Source: Dipteris shenzhenensis (taxonomy: Eukaryota > Polypodiophyta > Polypodiopsida > Gleicheniales). From it: a DNA stretch of 64,000 bases. The notes beneath the pieces are model-generated. The model searched no databases, was not told the DNA's origin, and saw only the letters and a program-made list of their open reading frames with translations. Every line of letters begins with the position of its first letter. The stretch's first letter is position 1. The DNA is taken from NCBI GenBank assembly GCA_047967505.1, contig CM106540.1; one strand, written 5' to 3'. The position numbers were made by a program, and so were the translations under genes. This document shows positions 62,960 to 64,000 of the stretch, one piece after another.

Positions 62960-63312
62960 TGTGAAGAGAGTGGGAGAGAAGGAAGGAGTCTCACTTGCAG
63001 CTTTCTCACATACACAATGGGGGAATATACACAAAGGTGGAGGCTGAAAACAGTTTTCCTCTTCTTAGTTGTTAAACCCAAAAGAACTCTAAGTACAAAA
63101 GAATAGGTGAACCATATATGTGGGTCTCAAACCAAACTCAGCTAACTAAGGTGGCATACTAACTGAGCCACTATCTAGAGTACATAAAGATAGCTGTCAT
63201 CTAGCTATTATTCATGGGCGGTGTACCAACCGCATCTGTAGCTAACAAGTTAGTGACATAAATGCACAACAGTCAGCCTAGCATATCACGAGTGGAGCTC
63301 GATATCTCAACA
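62960..63312 (-). repeat. Family-B copia LTR (3' LTR, minus orientation)
   Basis: Full 353-bp LTR from TGTGAAGAGAGTGGGAG (62,960) to GATATCTCAACA (63,312). It matches the LTRs in the first 13.5 kb closely. The polypurine tract (minus GAGCTCAAGGGGGAG) follows at 63,313-63,327. Confidence 0.93.
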
Positions 63313-63796
63313 CTCCCCCTTGAGCTCAATCCCAATTCTTGCACACCAAGCAGGTCTTTGAACTTGCGCAGCTTCTCTGCACCCAATGCCTTCGTGAATA
63401 TGTCAGCTACCTGATCCTTTGTGCTGACATAAACTAGATCAATAAAACCTACTAGAACCTTCTCCCACACATAGTGATGATGCACCTCAATGTGCTTTGT
63501 TCTAGCATGATAGACTAGGTTATTTGCCAAGTGTATACTACTCATGTTGTCACAATAAATGACAACTGGCCCATCTGTAGACTGATGCATATCATAAAGT
63601 AGCTTATGCAACCAAGCTACCTCACATGCAGCCATTGCTGCACCCTTGTACTCAGCCTCTGTGATTGAAAGGCAACTGTAGGCTGTTTCTTGCTACTCCA
63701 AGTGACTGTAGCACTCCCAAAAGAGAACATATATCCACTTGTAGATCATCTATCAGAAATACTACCAGCCCAATCAGCATTAGTGTATCCATGCAA
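62960..63796 (-). mobile_element. Family-B copia fragment: 3' LTR and RNase H end
   Basis: LTR plus the last ~480 bp of internal sequence of a family-B element. On the minus strand RNase H reads CSKKQPT..., AACEVAWLHKLLYDMHQSTD, NLVYHARTKHIEVHHHYVWE and DQVADIFTKALGAEKLRKFK (63,273-63,700), with QLHGYTNADWAGS-type sequence at about 63,750-63,790. It stops at 63,796, inside the codons for LHGY. Rejoining to unrelated sequence there shows truncation. This copy is about 50 kb from the other family-B copies. Confidence 0.9.
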
Positions 63797-64000
63797 CACA
63801 TGATTGGCTACAAGAAGCTCTTTGTAAAGCCAAAGATGATGGAGAGGATGCAACCGATTGAGAGCATAATTGGAAAAAAGAGGAAGCACTTACCTAAAAT
63901 AGTACGTCCTGCTCGGTGTTGTGGACTGGCCCTACAAAAGAGAGGAAACATACCATTTTTCAAATAAGATGTAGGAGGAAGGAGGAGATTACAAAAGTAA
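63797..64000. other. Unrecognised sequence at the window end
   Basis: A plus-strand open frame (…KLFVKPKMMERMQPIESIIG, KKRKHLPKIVRPARCCGLAL) reaches a stop at about 63,967. It is basic and protein-like in composition but I do not recognise it, and no start or domain supports it. Confidence 0.25.

Overview
This is nuclear DNA of a land plant with a large, repeat-dominated genome. The evidence is Ty1/copia and Ty3/gypsy LTR retrotransposons with plant-type primer sites (TGGTATCAGAGC, complementary to initiator-Met tRNA), a CACTA (En/Spm) DNA transposon, a plant L1-type LINE, long CT/GA and CA microsatellites, and one spliced host gene of a plastid-envelope channel family. Nothing bacterial, organellar or rRNA-like is visible. 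The sequence alone does not fix the species; a fern, lycophyte or gymnosperm would fit as well as a large-genome angiosperm.

1-18,315 is a stack of LTR retrotransposons. A gypsy RT fragment (1-770, -) abuts a 5'-truncated copia element A (775-2945, +). Next comes a complex of a second copia family, B, with a ~350-bp LTR: solo and truncated LTRs, an internally deleted copy Y (3334-5992, -), a host copy B' (-) whose middle is replaced by an inverted, nearly complete copy B+ (6395-11476, +), and the 5' part of B' (11477-13527, -). A near-complete relative of A, element C, closes the block (13,529-18,315, -), followed by a G-rich minisatellite.

18,560-25,700 is the only region with a convincing host gene. 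It is an OEP16-type channel gene of six exons (20,756-21,911, +) whose joined exons give 155 residues with a full PRAT-family motif. Divergently upstream is a decayed or truncated secreted-protein ORF (-). Downstream are several kilobases of microsatellites, including a (CT)n-(TA)n-(GA)n inverted repeat, and a cluster of G-box-like GCCACGTGTC motifs.

25,700-45,800: gypsy gag remnant (-); a dispersed repeat present in permuted order at 28.4-29.1 kb and 43.4-44.3 kb; a CACTA transposon (29.26-33.95 kb, TNP2 on -) whose two ends carry arrays of the palindrome GTCGCTATATAGCGAC; a gypsy element E (34.4-39.23 kb, -) with a well-defined 5' LTR and primer site, inserted into a LINE (39.2-42.4 kb, -); and ~250-bp tandem repeats just before the next element.

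45,800-51,100: the least decayed element, a Tork/Tnt1-like copia D (+), followed by a gypsy gag-protease fragment (-). 51,100-64,000: repeat-rich non-coding DNA with a 48-bp coding-length tandem repeat, a TCC-rich tract, two long foldback hairpins (55.05-56.07 kb), a tRNA-derived SINE-like head (57.6 kb), an archaeal-type RNase H remnant and a gypsy gag remnant, and another family-B LTR plus RNase H end at 62.96-63.80 kb.

The retroelement genes do not form a functional set. Nearly all carry stops and frameshifts, many of them CAG to TAG. The OEP16 gene is the only part likely to act for the host.
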